Of a stretch of DNA of 64,000 nt, positions 9,223 to 17,815 are shown in pieces. This stretch comes from Ruegeria sp. HKCCSA071 (GTDB lineage Bacteria > Pseudomonadota > Alphaproteobacteria > Rhodobacterales > Rhodobacteraceae), in assembly GCF_017872555.1 (NCBI RefSeq), contig NZ_JAEDOX010000010.1:1-64000 (forward strand), written 5' to 3'. Made by a program: the position numbers and the translations under genes. Numbering within the stretch: the first letter of the stretch is position 1; each line of letters starts with the position of its first letter. The notes under the pieces are model-generated. The model ran no database searches. It saw nothing but the letters and a program-made list of their open reading frames with translations, and was not told the origin of the DNA.

Positions 9223-10083
9223 CTACTCCGCCGCCAGGCGCTCTGGGCTCGCACCCAGGCTGGAAATCTCCCGAACCACCTGCCTGAGCAGCTTCGAGAA
9301 CGTCATGAAATCGGCATTGGGCGCGACTTTTTCCTCGTCCATGTACAAAGCGCGATCGATCTCGATCTGAACAGCGTGCTGCTGGCGGCCAGGACGACCA
9401 TAGGTTTGCGTCACATATGCTCCGGCAAAAGGCGCATTGCGCGCCACGTTGAGACCCGCTGCTGCAAAAGCCGCTTCAATGATATCCACAACCTCAGAGG
9501 ATGCGGACGCGCCAAACCGGTCGCCCAGCACGATCTCGGGTCGCCTTCCGCGCGCAGTGCCCGCCATGGCCACCGCCTCATGTGGCATCGAGTGGCAGTC
9601 CACCAGAATTGCCTGACCGAACATCTCGTGTGATTCGGCCAGCAGGGACTTCAACCGCGCATGATACGGGCGCCAATAGGTGTCGATGCGCAGCCGCGCT
9701 TCGTCCATGGTGAGTTTGCCGCGATAGATTGCCCGACCGTTGGCAACCACGCGGGGAATCACCCCCAGCCCTGACGCGACCCTTGGATTATGCCCGTGCC
9801 TGCGGGCACCGCTGATCAAGGCCGGGTCAAGCTCATCCAGACTGCGGTTCAAATCCAGGTAGGCGCGTGGCATGGCCGCCTTGATCAAAGGGGCACCGTT
9901 TTCCGTGGCGGGCGCGAACAACTGATCAACAAAGGCGTCTTCTGAGGATCGAATCACGCTCCGGTTCAATACGGACCGGTTCAGAAATGCCTCAGGATAC
10001 TCCCGCCCGCTGTGTGGCGATGAAAAAACCACGCACGAGGTGCGGTTTTCGGGCATATCCAATACATAGGCTGCGCTTTGCAT
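9223..10083 (-). CDS. N-formylglutamate amidohydrolase family protein
   Basis: Hydrolase of the N-formylglutamate amidohydrolase (HutG-type FGase) family, which releases formate from formylglutamate at the end of histidine breakdown or acts on related amides. Family marks are FSSPHSGREYP near residue 20, LVDCHSMPHEA in the middle and the RNAPFAGAYVT stretch. 286 residues, normal length. The start at 10083 has GGAGG six bases upstream. It converges on dinB, leaving two bases between stops. No hut genes are nearby, so the physiological substrate is open. Confidence 0.88.
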   Translation of the reverse strand: MQSAAYVLDMPENRTSCVVFSSPHSGREYPEAFLNRSVLNRSVIRSSEDAFVDQLFAPATENGAPLIKAAMPRAYLDLNRSLDELDPALISGARRHGHNPRVASGLGVIPRVVANGRAIYRGKLTMDEARLRIDTYWRPYHARLKSLLAESHEMFGQAILVDCHSMPHEAVAMAGTARGRRPEIVLGDRFGASASSEVVDIIEAAFAAAGLNVARNAPFAGAYVTQTYGRPGRQQHAVQIEIDRALYMDEEKVAPNADFMTFSKLLRQVVREISSLGASPERLAAE

Positions 10084-10232
10084 GATCCCTCCGTGTTCGT
10101 AATCAACATAGACCGGAAAAATTGTTCTTCCAAACCCCTTGAACCCATTTGCGACTCCTTTTATAGACCCCGCTACCGGCGCGGGGATCCGCGCCCCATT
10201 TCGTTATGGGGCAAGGCACGCAAAGGGAAAGT

Positions 10233-10307
10233 GGGCGGTTAGCTCAGCGGTAGAGCACTTCGTTGACATCGAAGGGGTCACAAGTTCGATCCTTGTACCG
10301 CCCACCA
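10233..10307 (+). tRNA. tRNA-Val (anticodon GAC)
   Basis: Full cloverleaf: acceptor GGGCGGT pairs with ACCGCCC, D arm GCTC...GAGC, anticodon stem CTTCG/CGAAG with loop TTGACAT and GAC at 10265-10267, T arm ACAAG/CTTGT with TTCGATC loop. The 3' CCA is encoded (10305-10307). Confidence 0.97.
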
Positions 10308-10397
10308 TGATTTCACTGTTCCGGTTTTCCGGGACACCCGAGTAACCCAGGCGCTGGCCACGTCCTTGATGAAGGCGCCGCAGATTGGAGACAGACC

Positions 10398-10523
10398 ATG
10401 AAGGTCAAGAACTCGCTCCGCTCGCTCAAGAACCGGCACCGCGACTGCCGGATTGTGCGTCGCAAAGGCCGCGTCTACGTGATCAACAAGACGCAGCGCA
10501 AGTTCAAAGCGCGTCAGGGCTAA
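10398..10523 (+). CDS. rpmJ: 50S ribosomal protein L36 (41-residue form)
   Basis: A 41-codon gene ([14 protein letters not shown] to KFKARQG), matching the L36 form typical of alphaproteobacteria, which is a little longer than the 38-residue zinc form. It is highly basic. The sequence has one cysteine (HRDCRIV) and lacks the full C-x-x-C zinc ligands, as in the zinc-independent type. A GGAG site at 10387-10390 precedes the ATG. It follows tRNA-Val by 90 bases and has its own terminator. Confidence 0.95.
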   Translation: MKVKNSLRSLKNRHRDCRIVRRKGRVYVINKTQRKFKARQG

Positions 10524-10546
10524 GAACTGCACATTACTGCTTAATG

Positions 10547-10575
10547 AAACCGCGCCTCCGGGTGCGGTTTTTTTT
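10547..10575 (+). terminator. Rho-independent terminator after rpmJ
   Basis: AACCGC, a ten-base loop with further pairing, GCGGTT, then eight T. It also faces the convergent transporter gene. Confidence 0.9.
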
Positions 10576-10588
10576 GTTTCACCCGCGC

Positions 10589-10912
10589 CTAAAATGTAAT
10601 CCCTGCATGGATCAGAATGCCGATGACCATAAGAAAGTTCAGAACCATCGAAATCCCGTTGCCGACATAGATTGGAAGCTTTCCAACAACCAAGCCGTAA
10701 GCAAACCAAAGCAGGGATAAGGCGGTATATAGCGACCACGATAACAAGGATTGTCCCGAGGCATGGTGCGAATGCGTCAAGTACAGCTTCACGAGCTGCG
10801 GCAGTGTGGCAAAGGGACCGACCACACCAATAAAAACCATGAAGCCTTCAAAGCGCGACATCCAATGGCCAAGGTTAGATTTCTCTAATTTTTCAGCCAG
10901 TGTTTCGGGCAT
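10589..10912 (-). CDS. SemiSWEET-like (PQ-loop) small membrane transporter
   Basis: 107 residues with three membrane segments (about 24-41, 58-76, 83-105), the unit of a SemiSWEET dimer that transports sugars or other small solutes. The PQ-loop mark is PFATLPQLVKLY in the first segment, and SLLSWSLYTALSLLWFAYG matches the second-helix pattern with a Trp and Asn/Gly positions. The N-terminus adds about 20 charged residues. A GGAAG site precedes the ATG. Substrate unknown. Confidence 0.82.
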   Translation of the reverse strand: MPETLAEKLEKSNLGHWMSRFEGFMVFIGVVGPFATLPQLVKLYLTHSHHASGQSLLSWSLYTALSLLWFAYGLVVGKLPIYVGNGISMVLNFLMVIGILIHAGITF

Positions 10913-11093
10913 ATCTCAGGTTCTTCCTTTAAGTGCACAAGCCAGCTTTTTTGATTTCCAAGACAATCTGTCCTGTCAAATTATCCGCTTGAAGCGTTTG
11001 GACCAAGCCCCCTCGGCCACGTTACCACCGACCTTTCCCCCTCGCATGCCTTCAGAGCATCGCATGTTGAACGCCACCAGCGACTTTTTGCCC

Positions 11094-11116
11094 AAGTAAA
11101 TCAGTCGGATTTACTT
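11094..11116. promoter_or_regulatory. Iron-responsive operator candidate, copy 1 (perfect inverted repeat)
   Basis: AAGTAAATC, centre AGTCG, then GATTTACTT: nine-base arms with no mismatch. Its core AAATCAGTCGGATT recurs 48 bases downstream. It lies about 80 bases before an Fe(III)-binding protein gene. The motif style resembles the Iron-Rhodo-box described for Rhodobacterales iron genes; the consensus is from memory, so the regulator assignment is inference. Confidence 0.65.
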
Positions 11117-11145
11117 GCATCCCGCTCAGAATCGTATAATTGAGA

Positions 11146-11159
11146 AAATCAGTCGGATT
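11146..11159. promoter_or_regulatory. Iron-responsive operator candidate, copy 2
   Basis: AAATCAGTCGGATT repeats the core of copy 1 exactly, but the outer arms are imperfect (AATC/GATT only). It is 36 bases before the start codon, a position able to block transcription initiation or early elongation. Confidence 0.6.
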
Positions 11160-11195
11160 AATGACCGGCCCGAAATTTAATTGTTGAGGCACACA

Positions 11196-12212
11196 ATGCT
11201 GAAATCCACGACCTGCCTAGCCGCCGCGCTGTCGGCTTTGATCGCAACCTCTGCCGCCGCCGAGGGCGAACTGAACCTCTATTCGTCGCGCCACTATGAC
11301 ACCGACGAACGGCTGTATACCGACTTTGAAGACGCAACCGGCATCAAGATCAACAGGATCGAAGGCAAAGCGGATGAACTGATTGCCCGGATGGAAGCGG
11401 AAGGCGCGAACTCACCTGCCGACGTGATGCTGACCGTGGACACGTCGCGTCTGGCGCGGGCCAAGAATGCAGGTGTCCTCCAATCAATCGACAGCGCTAC
11501 ACTGGAAGAGCGCATTCCCACCAACCTGCAGGATAGTGACAATCAGTGGTTTGGTTTCTCGCAACGCGGTCGGATCATCTTTTTCGACAAGGAAAACGTG
11601 ACCAACCCGCCGGCCACCTACGCTGATCTGGCCAAACCGGAATACAAGGGAATGGTTTGTATCCGGTCTTCGACCAACACCTACAACCAGACTCTGTTGG
11701 CGTCGATCATCACACACGAAGGCACTGAGGCCGCCAAGTCCTGGGCCGAGGGCGTTGTCGCCAACATGGCGCGTGACCCACAGGGCGGTGACACCGACCA
11801 GTTGCGCGGCATCGTTTCGGGCGAGTGTGACATCGCGGTTTCGAACACCTACTATTTCGCGCGTTCCATTCGCACAGACGTCAAAGGCTTGTCCGCAGAG
11901 CGCGACATGATCGGCTGGGTCTTCCCGAACCAAGACAGCTATGGCGCGCATATGAATCTATCCGGTGGTGGGGTCGCCGCGCACGCACCCAACAAGGAAA
12001 ACGCGATCCTATTTCTTGAGTATCTGGCCAGCGATCAGGCGCAGAAATACTTCTCGGCGGGCAATGACGAGTTCCCGGCAGTTCCAAATGTCGAACTGGC
12101 CGAGTCGGTCCAGGCGCTGGGTGAATTCAAGGCCGACGACGTGAACCTATCAGACGTTGCAAAGAACATCCCCGAAGCGCAGAAGATCTTTAACGAAGTT
12201 GGCTGGAAGTAA
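11196..12212 (+). CDS. Periplasmic Fe(III)-binding protein of an iron ABC transporter
   Basis: Solute-binding protein of the FbpA/FutA type. Signal peptide MLKSTTCLAAALSALIATSAAA; the mature start ELNLYSSRHYDTDERLY is the family hallmark. The tandem tyrosines that bind Fe(III) are at SNTYYFARS, about residue 217. 338 residues, normal. ATG at 11196 is preceded by GAGG. The two palindromic operators upstream fit iron repression. Oddly, neither permease nor ATPase follows; the next genes are an XRE regulator and an acetyltransferase behind a terminator, so the transporter partners must be elsewhere. Confidence 0.92.
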   Translation: MLKSTTCLAAALSALIATSAAAEGELNLYSSRHYDTDERLYTDFEDATGIKINRIEGKADELIARMEAEGANSPADVMLTVDTSRLARAKNAGVLQSIDSATLEERIPTNLQDSDNQWFGFSQRGRIIFFDKENVTNPPATYADLAKPEYKGMVCIRSSTNTYNQTLLASIITHEGTEAAKSWAEGVVANMARDPQGGDTDQLRGIVSGECDIAVSNTYYFARSIRTDVKGLSAERDMIGWVFPNQDSYGAHMNLSGGGVAAHAPNKENAILFLEYLASDQAQKYFSAGNDEFPAVPNVELAESVQALGEFKADDVNLSDVAKNIPEAQKIFNEVGWK

Positions 12213-12233
12213 GCCTTCTTTCGCTGGTTTCTT

Positions 12234-12263
12234 AAAAGGATGCGGCTTGTTCGCATCCTTTTT
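12234..12263 (+). terminator. Rho-independent terminator after the Fe-binding protein gene
   Basis: GGATGCG, loop GCTTGTT, CGCATCC, then TTTTTG, with A run on the left. Confidence 0.92.
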
Positions 12264-12293
12264 GTTTGATAAGCTATATTTTTTAGAGTATTT

Positions 12294-12307
12294 TCTCGTA
12301 TATGAGA
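12294..12307. promoter_or_regulatory. Imperfect palindrome before the XRE-cupin gene
   Basis: TCTCGTATATGAGA pairs at 12 of 14 positions and is 20 bases before the regulator start, inside an AT-rich patch. A self-binding operator of the XRE protein is the simple reading; no direct support. Confidence 0.35.
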
Positions 12308-12327
12308 TATTTTTTCAACTGCTTATA

Positions 12328-12882
12328 ATGCCCGACACCCTGTCAAACCGCCTTGCCAATCGCCTGAGCGAACTGCGCCGCGGGCGTGGCTGGTCTTTGG
12401 ATTACCTTGCCGAGCACTGCAGGATCAGCCGCGCCACCTTGTCCCGCATGGAAAAAGGGGATGTCAGCCCAACAGCCGACAATCTAGGCCGTCTGTGTGC
12501 TGCATACGATCTGCCGATCTCGCGGCTGCTGATGATGGTTGAGGACAGCTTTGACCCCAAGGTTCCATTCGAACGCCAGACCGAGTGGCGCGACCCTGAA
12601 ACCGGCTTCACCCGCCGTGCTGTTTCACCACCTGCAAATGGATTGAACGCCGAGGTTCTGGAATGCCACCTGCCCCGGGACACGGTCATCACCTACGAAG
12701 TGCCTCCTAAATCGGGGCAAGAGCATCATCTGATCTTAATGGACGGTGCGCTTACTCTGACGGTTGATGGAACGGCGCACGCGCTGAACGCCGGGGATTG
12801 CCTGCGCTACCATCTGTCGGGACCGACCCGGTTTGAAACAGGGGCGTCGCGTGGCGCACGTTACCTGCTGGTGCTTATATGA
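12328..12882 (+). CDS. XRE-family regulator with C-terminal cupin domain
   Basis: 184 residues: an N-terminal helix-turn-helix (about 12-66, SRATLSRMEKGDVSPT as recognition region) and a C-terminal cupin-2 barrel (about 105-184, SGQEHHLILMDGALTL and LNAGDCLRYHL). Such regulators sense a small ligand in the cupin pocket. The ATG at 12328 has no clear Shine-Dalgarno, so it may be translated from a near-leaderless message. Its stop overlaps the start of the acetyltransferase by four bases (ATGA), so the two are co-translated and probably serve one pathway. Confidence 0.88.
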   Translation: MPDTLSNRLANRLSELRRGRGWSLDYLAEHCRISRATLSRMEKGDVSPTADNLGRLCAAYDLPISRLLMMVEDSFDPKVPFERQTEWRDPETGFTRRAVSPPANGLNAEVLECHLPRDTVITYEVPPKSGQEHHLILMDGALTLTVDGTAHALNAGDCLRYHLSGPTRFETGASRGARYLLVLI

Positions 12883-13400
12883 TCACGCGCCTGACCGATA
12901 ACGATTTTGACGCGGCACTGGATGACCTGGCTGAAATCCTGCATGCCTGTGTTCATGATGGGGCCAGCATAGGTTTCATTCTACCGTTTACCCTGAATGA
13001 TGCGCGTGCGTACTGGCACCAAAACGTACAGCCCGGTCTAAGGTCAGGTAAGCTGGACTTATTCGTTTCGTATGACGGTCCCCGCATTACAGGCACCGTT
13101 CAACTGATCCCGGCGGCAATGCCCAACCAACCCCACCGCGCCGATGTGGCGAAACTTCTGGTCCACCCTAACGCCAGACGGCGGGGGTTAGGCCGATCCC
13201 TAATGAATGCGCTTGTTCTTCGCGCGCAAGAGGTGGGGCGCACGGTGCTTGTACTTGATACGCGCAGCACCGATCCCTCGCGGCTGCTTTATCAAAGCCT
13301 TGGGTTTCAGATCGCGGGGGAAATACCGAATTACTGTCGGAACCCATTTGAACCAAAATTCGAACCCACAACTTATATGTACAAAAACCTTGACGCTTGA
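12879..13400 (+). CDS. GNAT-family N-acetyltransferase
   Basis: 173 residues with the acetyl-CoA loop AKLLVHPNARRRGLGRSLM (about residue 90-108, the R-x-x-G-x-G/A motif) and the closing LYQSLGFQIAGEIPNY helix-strand. GNAT enzymes move an acetyl group to an amine; the substrate is not evident. It is translationally coupled to the XRE-cupin regulator by an ATGA overlap. Pairing of such a regulator with a GNAT often marks a detoxification or small-molecule modifying unit, which here is inference. Confidence 0.88.
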   Translation: MITRLTDNDFDAALDDLAEILHACVHDGASIGFILPFTLNDARAYWHQNVQPGLRSGKLDLFVSYDGPRITGTVQLIPAAMPNQPHRADVAKLLVHPNARRRGLGRSLMNALVLRAQEVGRTVLVLDTRSTDPSRLLYQSLGFQIAGEIPNYCRNPFEPKFEPTTYMYKNLDA

Positions 13401-13416
13401 AAAGACGCGGCCCCCG

Positions 13417-14217
13417 CTACTCGGCGGCTCTGATCTTTTCGGGGAACTTGTTCGGCAACAGCCCGAGGCGGCGCGCACGACGAACATCTGCCAGCAGGTC
13501 CCGTTCGGCGGCCTCAAACAATTCTTCAGGGTCATCCAGAACAAAATACCCCATCTGATGCATGTCGATCCGGTAGGGTGTTCGTAGAATCGTCAGAACA
13601 TCAAACGGGTCACGATCTGGTATGTCGCTGGTCACAGCGTAGACCAGTTCAGTCGGTGACGAGGCCAACCCTGATCCCAGCGCCTTGATTTGACCGTTCT
13701 GGCGGCGCAGACCAAACTCGATCGAAAACCAGTAGAGCCTGATCAGCCAAGCATAATCCGCGTCATCTGCCTGCTTTCCGGCTAGCCCGATGGCGTGGCT
13801 GAACGCGGCAAAACGCGGGTCGCTTAACAACGGGGTGTGTCCGAAAATCTCATGAAAGATATCCGGCTCTTCGATATAGTCGAAATCTTCCCGGGAGCGG
13901 ATGAAAGAAGCGGCCGGAAAAACCCGATCCGCCAGCATCCCGAAAAATGTCTTGAACCCGATAAGCGCCGGAACCGGCTGCACCCGCCAGCCGGTCAGGT
14001 CCAGCAGCCGTTTCGAAATTTCTGCACAAGAAGGCACTTTGGTCTTCGGCAAATCCAGCCGCGCCAAACCGCTTAGGTATTCCGGCGCCATATAGCGCCG
14101 TACGTTTTCTTCCTGTGCCGCGTAAAGATCAGCCCAGACCGCATTCTCTTCGTCTGTGTAGGTAATGTGGCCATGTTCATCCGCCAGTTTGGCGACATAT
14201 TTCGTCGATTTGGGCAT
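13417..14217 (-). CDS. phhA: Phenylalanine-4-hydroxylase
   Basis: Non-haem iron, pterin-dependent enzyme making tyrosine from phenylalanine. The iron ligands are in EPDIFHEIFGHTP (two His) with a Glu in the FSIEFGL segment. 266 residues, the bacterial single-domain length. The start at 14217 is chosen because AGGAGG lies five bases upstream; an ATG two codons earlier abuts that site too closely. It is divergent from an Lrp/AsnC regulator 83 bases away, the usual arrangement for its control. It converges with the GNAT gene (16 bases between stops). Confidence 0.96.
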   Translation of the reverse strand: MPKSTKYVAKLADEHGHITYTDEENAVWADLYAAQEENVRRYMAPEYLSGLARLDLPKTKVPSCAEISKRLLDLTGWRVQPVPALIGFKTFFGMLADRVFPAASFIRSREDFDYIEEPDIFHEIFGHTPLLSDPRFAAFSHAIGLAGKQADDADYAWLIRLYWFSIEFGLRRQNGQIKALGSGLASSPTELVYAVTSDIPDRDPFDVLTILRTPYRIDMHQMGYFVLDDPEELFEAAERDLLADVRRARRLGLLPNKFPEKIRAAE

Positions 14218-14300
14218 CAGCATCCTCCTGCATGAGATCAGGATACCTCAACTCACACGGAGAATTTGTTTTGATATTCTGAATTTCGTCCGTATTATGA

Positions 14301-14795
14301 ATGAAACATTCCGAGATACTGCGATTTTCGGCCCAAATGCTTCACTCAGCCGACATCGATATTTTGCGAGAGCTTCAGGCCAGTGGACGTCTGTCTATGC
14401 AGGAGCTTGCCGACCGGACCGGGTTATCGGCGTCGCAATGCTGGCGCCGCGTCCGTGACCTTGAATCGTCAGGGGTGGTTTCAGGGTATCGCGCGCAGGT
14501 TTCAGCCAAGGCTGTTGGTCTGAATGCCATTGCCTATGTCCACGTCGCACTGAAAGACCATCAGGAGAACAGCATCTCGGCGTTTCTTCGTCTGGTCGAG
14601 ACCGAGCCGCAAATCGTTGAGTGCGCCTCGATCACCGGGGATCACGACTTTATCCTGAAAGTTTATGCCAAAACCCCCGAGGATCTTGAGGTCTTCATCA
14701 TGCAGCGCTTGTTGAAATCAGGGCTGGTCCGCGACACCCGCAGCAACTTTGTGCTTCGCCAGACCAAGACCCGCGGCCCTTTACCCATTCTTTGA
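14301..14795 (+). CDS. Lrp/AsnC-family regulator, probable controller of phhA
   Basis: 164 residues: winged helix at about 15-75 (LSMQELADRTGLSASQCWRRVRDLE) and a RAM ligand-binding domain after it (GLNAIAYVHVAL, ASITGDHDFILKVYA). Lrp-family proteins bind amino acids and control adjacent divergent genes; with phhA next door, phenylalanine or tyrosine is the likely signal (inference). The first ATG at 14301 has no good ribosome site; an in-frame ATG at 14337 is possible. Confidence 0.92.
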   Translation: MKHSEILRFSAQMLHSADIDILRELQASGRLSMQELADRTGLSASQCWRRVRDLESSGVVSGYRAQVSAKAVGLNAIAYVHVALKDHQENSISAFLRLVETEPQIVECASITGDHDFILKVYAKTPEDLEVFIMQRLLKSGLVRDTRSNFVLRQTKTRGPLPIL

Positions 14796-14893
14796 CAGTG
14801 TCCACCGAAACGGAACCTGAGCGGATGTGTCAGGTGCATAACCCATCCTTGCTAAGACGTGGTGTTGAAGGGCAGAGAGTGTCGTTCAATTGG

Positions 14894-14929
14894 AAAAGCC
14901 CGGCCACCATTTCCTGGCGACCGGGCTTT
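14894..14929. terminator. Hairpin terminator between the Lrp gene and acnB
   Basis: AAAGCCCGG at 14895-14903 and CCGGGCTTT at 14921-14929 pair, with inner extension. It lies 20 bases beyond the acnB stop and can serve both convergent genes. Confidence 0.8.
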
Positions 14930-14948
14930 CAAGATTCAAAACGCGTCT

Positions 14949-17741
14949 TCAGAAATGAGCAGATTTCGCGGACGCAGGCTTTTCCATCGGCGGCGCGAAC
15001 TTGGTCAAGTCGATCCCCTTGACCGCCGACTTGTATTCCTCGGCAGTTGGGGTCCGGCCCAAAATAGCCGAAAGCACGACAACCGGCGTCGACGCCAGCA
15101 GGGACTCACCCTTTTTCTCATCCGAGTCTTCGACAACACGCCCTTGGAACAGGCGCGTGGATGTCGCCAGAACGGTATCGCCTTTTGCAGCCTTTTCCTG
15201 GTTCCCCATGCAAAGGTTACAGCCGGGCCGCTCAAGATACAGGATATTTTCATACTCCGTACGTGCCTTGTTCTTCGGGAACAGATCATCGAATTCAAAG
15301 CCCGAGTATTTCTGAAGAATGCTCCACTCGCCTTCTTCTTTCAGCTCATCAATGATGTTGTAGGTTGGTGCCGCAACAACCAGCGGGGCCTTGAACTCGA
15401 CAGTGCCCCGTTCCTCTTCAAGGTTCTTAAGCATCTGCGAGACGATAATCAGATCGCCCTTGTGCACCATGCACGACCCGACAAAGCCCAGATCGACCTT
15501 CTTTTCACCCTTGTAGTAGGAAACCGGGCGGATCGTGTCGTGGGTGTAACGCTTTGATACGTCAGCGTTGTTCACATCCGGATCGGCAATCATCGGTTCG
15601 TCGATCTCATCCAGATCAACAACGAGCTCGGCAAAATACTTGGCGTTTTCATCGGGTTTCAGGGCCGGCTTATCACCCGACCTGATTTCTTCGATCCGCG
15701 CATTCGCCTTGTCGATCAGACCTTGCAGCGTCTGGGCTTCGTTCTCCATGCCCTTGTCGATCATGATCTGGATGCGGCCTTTGGCGATTTCCAGAGATTC
15801 AATCAGCGTGTCATCTTCGGAAATACAAATTGAGGCCTTGGCCTTCATCTCGGCCGTCCAGTCGGTGAAGGTGAACGCCTGATCCGCCAGCAAGGTGCCG
15901 ATATGAACTTCGATGATCCGGCCCTGGAAGACGTTGTCACCGAATGTCTTTAACATCTGCGACTGGGTGGCGTGAACCACATCGCGGAAATCCATATGAT
16001 CTGCCATCTGGCCCTTGAAGGTCACCTTAACCGATTCAGGGATCGGCATCGTGGCTTCACCGGTAGCCAGCGCCAGCGCAACGGTTCCCGAATCCGCGCC
16101 AAACGCTACGCCCTTGGACATGCGGGTGTGCGAGTCGCCGCCAATGATGATGGCCCAGTCATCCACGGTGATGTCGTTCAGCACCTTGTGGATTACGTCT
16201 GTCATCGAATGGTAAACACCCTTGGGATCACGCGCGGTGATCAGGCCAAAGTTGTTCATGAATTTCATCAGTTTAGGAATGTTCGCCTGCGCCTTTGCGT
16301 CCCAAACCGACGCTGTGTGGCACCCGGATTGATAGGCGCCATCAACGATGGGCGAGATCACGGTCGCCGCCATGGCTTCCAGTTCCTGCGCGGTCATCAG
16401 GCCGGTGGTGTCTTGCGACCCAACGATATTGACCTTAACCCGAGCGTCCGAACCCGCGTGCAGAACCTTTCCGTCAGCCACGCCAACCGCGTTTTTGTTG
16501 AAGATCTTCTCGACAGCTGTCAGGCCCTGACCCTCGTGCGAGATTTCCTTGGACGGAGCAAATGCAGATTCCAGCGCAACGCCAAGGGTTTCGGCCGCAA
16601 ATGTCTGCAGCTTCTTACCAAAGACGATAGCGTAAGAGCCGCCAGCCTTGATGAATTCGACCTTTTGCGGCGTGAAGGACGACGATACATCGACAAGCTC
16701 TTTATCGCCTGCTTCGTTGTAAAGCTTCTTGTCCTTTGTGTTGATGGTCAGAACGGTTCCGGTCTCGACCGAGTATTTCTGTTCAAGGACAGGACTTTCG
16801 TCGTTGTTCAGGATCGGGTTGCCGTCATCGTCCAGCTTTTTGACCCAGTTCTTCAGGTCAATACCGATACCTCCGGTCACGCCAACGGTGGTCAGGAAGA
16901 TCGGTGAGATTCCGTTTGTTCCCGCGACAACCGGTGCGATGTTCACAAAGGGAACATAAGGGCTGGCTTGCGTTCCGGTCCACAAGGCGACGTTGTTGAC
17001 GCCGGACATGCGCGAGGACCCGACGCCCATGGTCCCTTTTTCGGCGACCAACATGACACGTTTGTCCGGGTGTTGTTTCTGCAAATCCTGAATCTCGGCC
17101 TGCGCCGCCGGTGTGATCATGCATTTGCCATGCAGTTCCCGATCCGCACGAGAATGCGCCTGATTGCCGGGCGACAGAAGGTCGGTGGAAATGTCCCCTT
17201 CGGCCGCGACATAAGTCACAACCTTGATTTCCTCATCGATGTCAGGCAGCCGGGTAAAGAACTCGGCCTTGGCATAGCTCTCCAGAATGTCCTTTGCGAC
17301 TGCGTTTCCGGCCTCAAAAGCAGATTTGAGGCGCTGGGTATCCGCATCATACAGGAACACCTGTGTTTTCAGCACCTCTGCCGCCTGACTTGCAATCGAC
17401 ACATCATCGCCCAGCGCCAGATCCAGCAGAACCTCGACCGAGGGGCCACCTTTCATATGTGACAGCAGCTCGAACGCGAAGACCTGCGAGATTTCTTCGA
17501 CCGAGGCTTCACCCAATATGATCTCTTTCAGGAACCGTGCCTTTTCACCAGCTGCGCTGGTTGTACCCGGCAGCGTGTTATAGATGAAATAGGTCAAAGA
17601 CTCGGCGCGGTGAACGTTGTCCACATCCTTGATTTGTTCGATGATTTCCTGAATCAGCGCACCGTCTTCAATGGGTTTGGGGTGTAAACCTTGCTCTTTG
17701 CGCGTCTCGATCTCGTTCAGGTATTCTGTATATAGGCTCAT
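14949..17741 (-). CDS. acnB: Aconitate hydratase B (bifunctional with 2-methylisocitrate dehydratase)
   Basis: Interconverts citrate and isocitrate in the TCA cycle with a [4Fe-4S] cluster; the AcnB class also acts on 2-methylisocitrate. The HEAT-like N-terminal domain precedes the swivel and catalytic domains, the AcnB order. Cluster cysteines are visible at FVGSCMVHKGD and at PGCNLCMGNQEK (about residue 840). At 930 residues it is longer than the 865 of E. coli AcnB, with an extra segment within the first 450 residues (KKLDDDGNPILNNDESP region). Start MSLYTEY at 17741. A palindrome lies upstream. Confidence 0.97.
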   Translation of the reverse strand: MSLYTEYLNEIETRKEQGLHPKPIEDGALIQEIIEQIKDVDNVHRAESLTYFIYNTLPGTTSAAGEKARFLKEIILGEASVEEISQVFAFELLSHMKGGPSVEVLLDLALGDDVSIASQAAEVLKTQVFLYDADTQRLKSAFEAGNAVAKDILESYAKAEFFTRLPDIDEEIKVVTYVAAEGDISTDLLSPGNQAHSRADRELHGKCMITPAAQAEIQDLQKQHPDKRVMLVAEKGTMGVGSSRMSGVNNVALWTGTQASPYVPFVNIAPVVAGTNGISPIFLTTVGVTGGIGIDLKNWVKKLDDDGNPILNNDESPVLEQKYSVETGTVLTINTKDKKLYNEAGDKELVDVSSSFTPQKVEFIKAGGSYAIVFGKKLQTFAAETLGVALESAFAPSKEISHEGQGLTAVEKIFNKNAVGVADGKVLHAGSDARVKVNIVGSQDTTGLMTAQELEAMAATVISPIVDGAYQSGCHTASVWDAKAQANIPKLMKFMNNFGLITARDPKGVYHSMTDVIHKVLNDITVDDWAIIIGGDSHTRMSKGVAFGADSGTVALALATGEATMPIPESVKVTFKGQMADHMDFRDVVHATQSQMLKTFGDNVFQGRIIEVHIGTLLADQAFTFTDWTAEMKAKASICISEDDTLIESLEIAKGRIQIMIDKGMENEAQTLQGLIDKANARIEEIRSGDKPALKPDENAKYFAELVVDLDEIDEPMIADPDVNNADVSKRYTHDTIRPVSYYKGEKKVDLGFVGSCMVHKGDLIIVSQMLKNLEEERGTVEFKAPLVVAAPTYNIIDELKEEGEWSILQKYSGFEFDDLFPKNKARTEYENILYLERPGCNLCMGNQEKAAKGDTVLATSTRLFQGRVVEDSDEKKGESLLASTPVVVLSAILGRTPTAEEYKSAVKGIDLTKFAPPMEKPASAKSAHF

Positions 17742-17799
17742 GACGGTTCCGACCATTTAGCTGGTGCGCTGGCGGGTAACAAACCAGCACCTTAATTTT

Positions 17800-17815
17800 G
17801 TATGCCGCGGTATAC
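17800..17815. promoter_or_regulatory. Near-perfect palindrome upstream of acnB
   Basis: GTATGCCGCGGTATAC matches its reverse complement at 14 of 16 positions, 59 bases before the acnB start. A GntR-type operator is one possibility, since such sites often have GTAT/ATAC arms; not established. Confidence 0.4.

Larger units (their letters stand above)
10913..11195. other. Promoter region of the Fe-binding protein gene
   Basis: 283 bases between divergent genes. The right half holds two copies of an iron-type operator (separate entries). No gene is visible in the left half. Confidence 0.6.

Noticed and set aside
15972..16907. A 311-codon plus-strand frame opposite acnB
   Set aside because: Antisense to well-conserved acnB; low-complexity Arg/His-rich translation with no motifs or ribosome site.
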